Assembly (NCBI GenBank): GCA_944388825.1
Contig: CALXKG010000094.1
Coordinates: forward strand, 1 to 17,086
DNA from: an uncultured Clostridia bacterium
GTDB taxonomy: Bacteria; Bacillota; Clostridia; Oscillospirales; Ruminococcaceae
Length of the DNA stretch: 17,086 bases
Direction: 5' to 3'
In this document: positions 15,091 through 17,086 of the stretch, piece after piece
Position numbering within the stretch: the stretch's first letter is position 1
How the letters are laid out: each line of letters begins with the position of its first letter
Notes under the pieces: generated by a model
What the model was told of the DNA's origin: nothing
Database searches by the model: none
What the model saw: only the letters and a program-made list of their open reading frames with translations
Program-made: the position numbers and the translations under genes

Positions 15091-15153
15091 AATGAAGAAT
15101 GAAAAATGAATATTGAATAATATATAATAATGGATTGAAACGCTGCGCGTTTC
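15091..15153 (+). repeat. AATGAAGAATGAA element with hairpin, copy 2
   Basis: AATGAAGAATGAAAAATGAA and further A/T-rich sequence lead to ATGGATT and then hairpin GAAACGC/GCGTTTC (15137-15153) with loop TGC. It is antisense to the surrounding genes and ends the tilS-dnaB gap near the tilS ribosome binding site. Confidence 0.75.
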
Positions 15154-15212
15154 CGCAATTAAAATCAAGCTGTTATTTTTAGATAGCATTATAATTTACT
15201 GGATAAAATAGA

Positions 15213-15275
15213 GAAATGCGGAGCATTTCCATCCGAAATTATTCATTATTTATTCTTCAATATTCATTCTTCATT
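15213..15275 (-). repeat. AATGAAGAATGAA element with hairpin, copy 3 (inverted)
   Basis: On the minus strand AATGAAGAATGAATATTGAA leads to GGATG and hairpin GAAATGC/GCATTTC (15229-15213) with loop TCC. The stem has a compensatory C-G to T-A change against copy 2. It starts four bases after the dnaB stop codon. Together with copy 2 it makes an inverted pair with perfect 13-base ends (15091-15103 and 15263-15275). Confidence 0.75.
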
Positions 15276-15279
15276 TCTT

Positions 15280-16680
15280 TCAAAACGGCGGCGCCTCCCG
15301 GTTCATTTCCAGGTTGAAAAACCGCGTATATTCCCCCTGCCAGCCGATGGTGACGTCGCCGGTAGAACCGTGGCGGTTCTTGGCGACGATACAGGTGGCG
15401 GTGTTGCGGGTGGAATCGTCCGCCCCGTTTGCCTCCTCGGCGTCGGCATAATACTCCTCCCGGAAAAGGAAGAGGACGCTGTCGGCGTCCTGTTCGATCG
15501 AGCCGGATTCCCGGAGGTCGGAGAGCATCGGCCGGTGCCCCTGCCGCTGTTCGGCGGCGCGGGAGAGCTGGGAAAGGCAGATGACCGGGACATTCAGTTC
15601 CTTGGCCATGATTTTCAGGTTCCGGGTCATCTGGGAGATCTCCTGCACCCGGTTTTCGATCCGCGTCCCGGAGGTCATCAGCTGCAGATAGTCGATGATG
15701 ACGAGCCCCAGGTTTTTGAGCCGCCGTACCTTCGCCTTCATCTGGGAAACGGTGATGCCGGCGGTGTCGTCCATATAGATATGGGTATTCGCAAGCCGCT
15801 GGGCGGTGACCGCCAGCTTCTGCCACTCTTCCTTTTCGAGATGGCCGGTGCGCATCTTGTCAGACGGGATCAGCGCATCGGAGCAGAGCATACGGGTGAC
15901 CAGCTGGGGGTTGCTCATCTCCAGCGAAAAGATCGCGATATCCATATCCGGATGGCTCAGCCCGACATTGGCGGCGATGTTGAGGGCAAAGGCGCTCTTG
16001 CCCATGCCGGGCCGGGCGGCGACGAGGATCAGGTCGGTCCGGTTCAGCCCCGACAGCATCAGGTCCAGCTGGGTAAACCCGGAGGCCAGCCCGGTGATCC
16101 GGCTGTCGTCCCGCTGGTTCATCTCATAGATCGAGTCGTACACCCCGATGATGACGTCCCCGATCCGCTGCAGCTCGGAGGTCTGCCGCCCCTGCCGGAT
16201 ATCGTAGATCTTCTGCTCGGCGGCGTCTAAAAGTTCCGACGCATTCCCTTCCTCCTGCCGCACGGAGGAGGCAATATCGGTAGCGGCGGTCAAAAGCCCC
16301 CGCATATAGTACTTATCCAGCAGGATATCGCAGTACTGCGGGAGGTTGGCGGTAGTCGGCACCGCCTCCATCAGATGCAGGAGGTAGTTTTTCGCCGTCC
16401 CCTCGTTTTCAAAGATATCCTCCCCCCGGGCCTCGTCCAGAAGGGTCACATAGTCGATCGGCCTGGAGGCGCTGAACATCCGGATCATCAGCCCGTAGAG
16501 CGCCCGGTTCTGGCGGGTATAAAAGACCTGCGGCGTGGTGATCTTCTCCATGATGACGGGCAGCAGTTCCGGGTCGATCAGCACGCTCCCCAGCACCGAC
16601 TGTTCCGCCTCCAGGTTATAAGGCAGCCCCTGGGCATAAGCCTCCAGGGACGGTTCTGCCGTCCTGTTTTCCTCCGGCAT
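15280..16680 (-). CDS. dnaB: Replicative DNA helicase DnaB
   Basis: This 466-residue hexameric helicase unwinds DNA at the replication fork (named DnaC in Bacillus). The N-terminal primase-interacting domain starts at LPYNLEAEQSVLGS (19-32). The RecA-like domain has Walker A ARPGMGKSA (222-230), FSLEMS (251-256), Walker B LVIIDYLQL (326-334), and later LSQLSRAAEQR and LRESGSIEQDADSVLFL. No intein or insertion is present. The ATG at 16680 has GGAGG seven bases upstream; an in-frame ATG at 16719 is less supported. It follows rplI on the same strand after 157 bp, as in many Firmicutes, with two stem-loops in the gap. Confidence 0.97.
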   Translation of the reverse strand: MPEENRTAEPSLEAYAQGLPYNLEAEQSVLGSVLIDPELLPVIMEKITTPQVFYTRQNRALYGLMIRMFSASRPIDYVTLLDEARGEDIFENEGTAKNYLLHLMEAVPTTANLPQYCDILLDKYYMRGLLTAATDIASSVRQEEGNASELLDAAEQKIYDIRQGRQTSELQRIGDVIIGVYDSIYEMNQRDDSRITGLASGFTQLDLMLSGLNRTDLILVAARPGMGKSAFALNIAANVGLSHPDMDIAIFSLEMSNPQLVTRMLCSDALIPSDKMRTGHLEKEEWQKLAVTAQRLANTHIYMDDTAGITVSQMKAKVRRLKNLGLVIIDYLQLMTSGTRIENRVQEISQMTRNLKIMAKELNVPVICLSQLSRAAEQRQGHRPMLSDLRESGSIEQDADSVLFLFREEYYADAEEANGADDSTRNTATCIVAKNRHGSTGDVTIGWQGEYTRFFNLEMNREAPPF

Positions 16681-16726
16681 CGTTCCACCTCCCCGGAGTT
16701 TGTCACAGGGCGTATCCATGCACGCC

Positions 16727-16820
16727 CCGATGCCGCCTGATTCTGCCGCATCGGAAAGCCCCGGCCGGATACACCCTACGCTGGAGCGCGGAGCCTTCCC
16801 GGACCGGGAAAGCCCCGCGC
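16727..16820. other. Two strong stem-loops between rplI and dnaB
   Basis: CCGATGC (16727-16733) pairs with GCATCGG (16748-16754). GCGCGG (16786-16791) pairs with CCGCGC (16815-16820), enclosing a 4 by 4 internal loop and an inner stem TTCCCGG/CCGGGAA (16796-16802, 16804-16810). Neither is followed by a U-tract in the direction of transcription, so read-through or RNA processing is more likely than termination. Confidence 0.6.
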
Positions 16821-16837
16821 AGTATCTGCGGAATATT

Positions 16838-17086
16838 TTACGCTTCCTTGACCATGACCTTCATCTTGGCGACGACGCCGGGATGGAGCTTGAAGTCAAA
16901 CGCAAAGGTGCCAAACGCGCGGATTTCCCCCGAAAGGTCGATCTTGCGCTTATCCGCCTCGACCCCATACTGGGAAGAGAGGGCGGTCGCGATCTCCTTG
17001 GCGGTAACCGCGCCGAACAGTTTCCCTTCCTTGCCCGCTCTGGCGGTGACGGTGACGGTCTTGCCGTCCAGCCGTTCCCGGTCGGC
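16838..17086 (-). CDS. rplI: Ribosomal protein bL9, C-terminal part (5' end outside window)
   Basis: The last 82 residues plus stop codon are present. They contain the C-terminal domain pattern of bL9: LDGKTVTVTARAGKEGKLFGAVTAKEIATAL, then VEADKRKIDLSGEIRAFGTFAFDFKLHPGVVAKMKVMVKEA. bL9 binds 23S rRNA near the L1 stalk base and extends from the ribosome surface. The N-terminal domain and the linker helix lie outside the window. The position directly before dnaB supports the call. Confidence 0.93.
   Translation of the reverse strand, partial: ADRERLDGKTVTVTARAGKEGKLFGAVTAKEIATALSSQYGVEADKRKIDLSGEIRAFGTFAFDFKLHPGVVAKMKVMVKEA

Overview
The window is a 17 kb chromosomal segment with high GC in its genes, dense coding and strong GGAGG-type ribosome binding sites. 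The rplI-dnaB-tilS-hpt-ftsH order and the family content point to a Firmicute of class Clostridia. The GC-rich codon use and the abundant small palindromic intergenic repeats suggest a gut-type Oscillospirales/Ruminococcaceae member. That placement is inference; no rRNA marker is present.

Layout, left to right. At 1-433 (+) is the C-terminal end of an alkaline phosphatase. At 746-1966 (+) is a YibE/F family membrane protein. At 2333-3419 (-) are a PH-like small protein and a DUF3267 zincin-type membrane protein behind a consensus promoter. At 3550-4486 (-) is a three-gene unit: an XRE-family regulator followed by two tandem paralogous small membrane proteins, with its own promoter and terminator. 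At 4972-8226 (-) is the branched-chain amino acid operon ilvB-ilvN-ilvC, driven by a near-perfect promoter whose transcript begins with a terminator-like hairpin. At 8412-9886 (-) are gtrA-like, an unrecognised small gene and a Nudix ADP-ribose pyrophosphatase. At 10041-10682 (+) is a papain-like Amidase_6 domain protein. From 10996 to the window end (-) is the conserved housekeeping string rplI (partial), dnaB, tilS, hpt, ftsH.

The ilv genes together make acetolactate (or acetohydroxybutyrate) and convert it to the dihydroxy-acid precursors of valine, leucine and isoleucine. The rplI-ftsH string combines ribosome, replication, tRNA modification, purine salvage and membrane proteolysis, with tilS and hpt overlapping by 8 bp.

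I found no large novel operonic system, CRISPR array, tRNA, rRNA or transposase. The most unusual content is intergenic. There are at least three families of small structured repeats: a chain-of-hairpins element at 626-694 and 4600-4669, whose hairpins show compensatory changes between copies; an element with an A-rich head and a hairpin that also covaries, at 10700-10740, 15091-15153 and 15213-15275; and a block containing TGTCGAAAAA next to a hairpin at 1985-2050, 2257-2316 and 10895-10941. Other points worth following are the cofactor loop of IlvC, the hairpin at the 5' end of the ilv transcript, and the regulator plus paralogous membrane-protein cassette.
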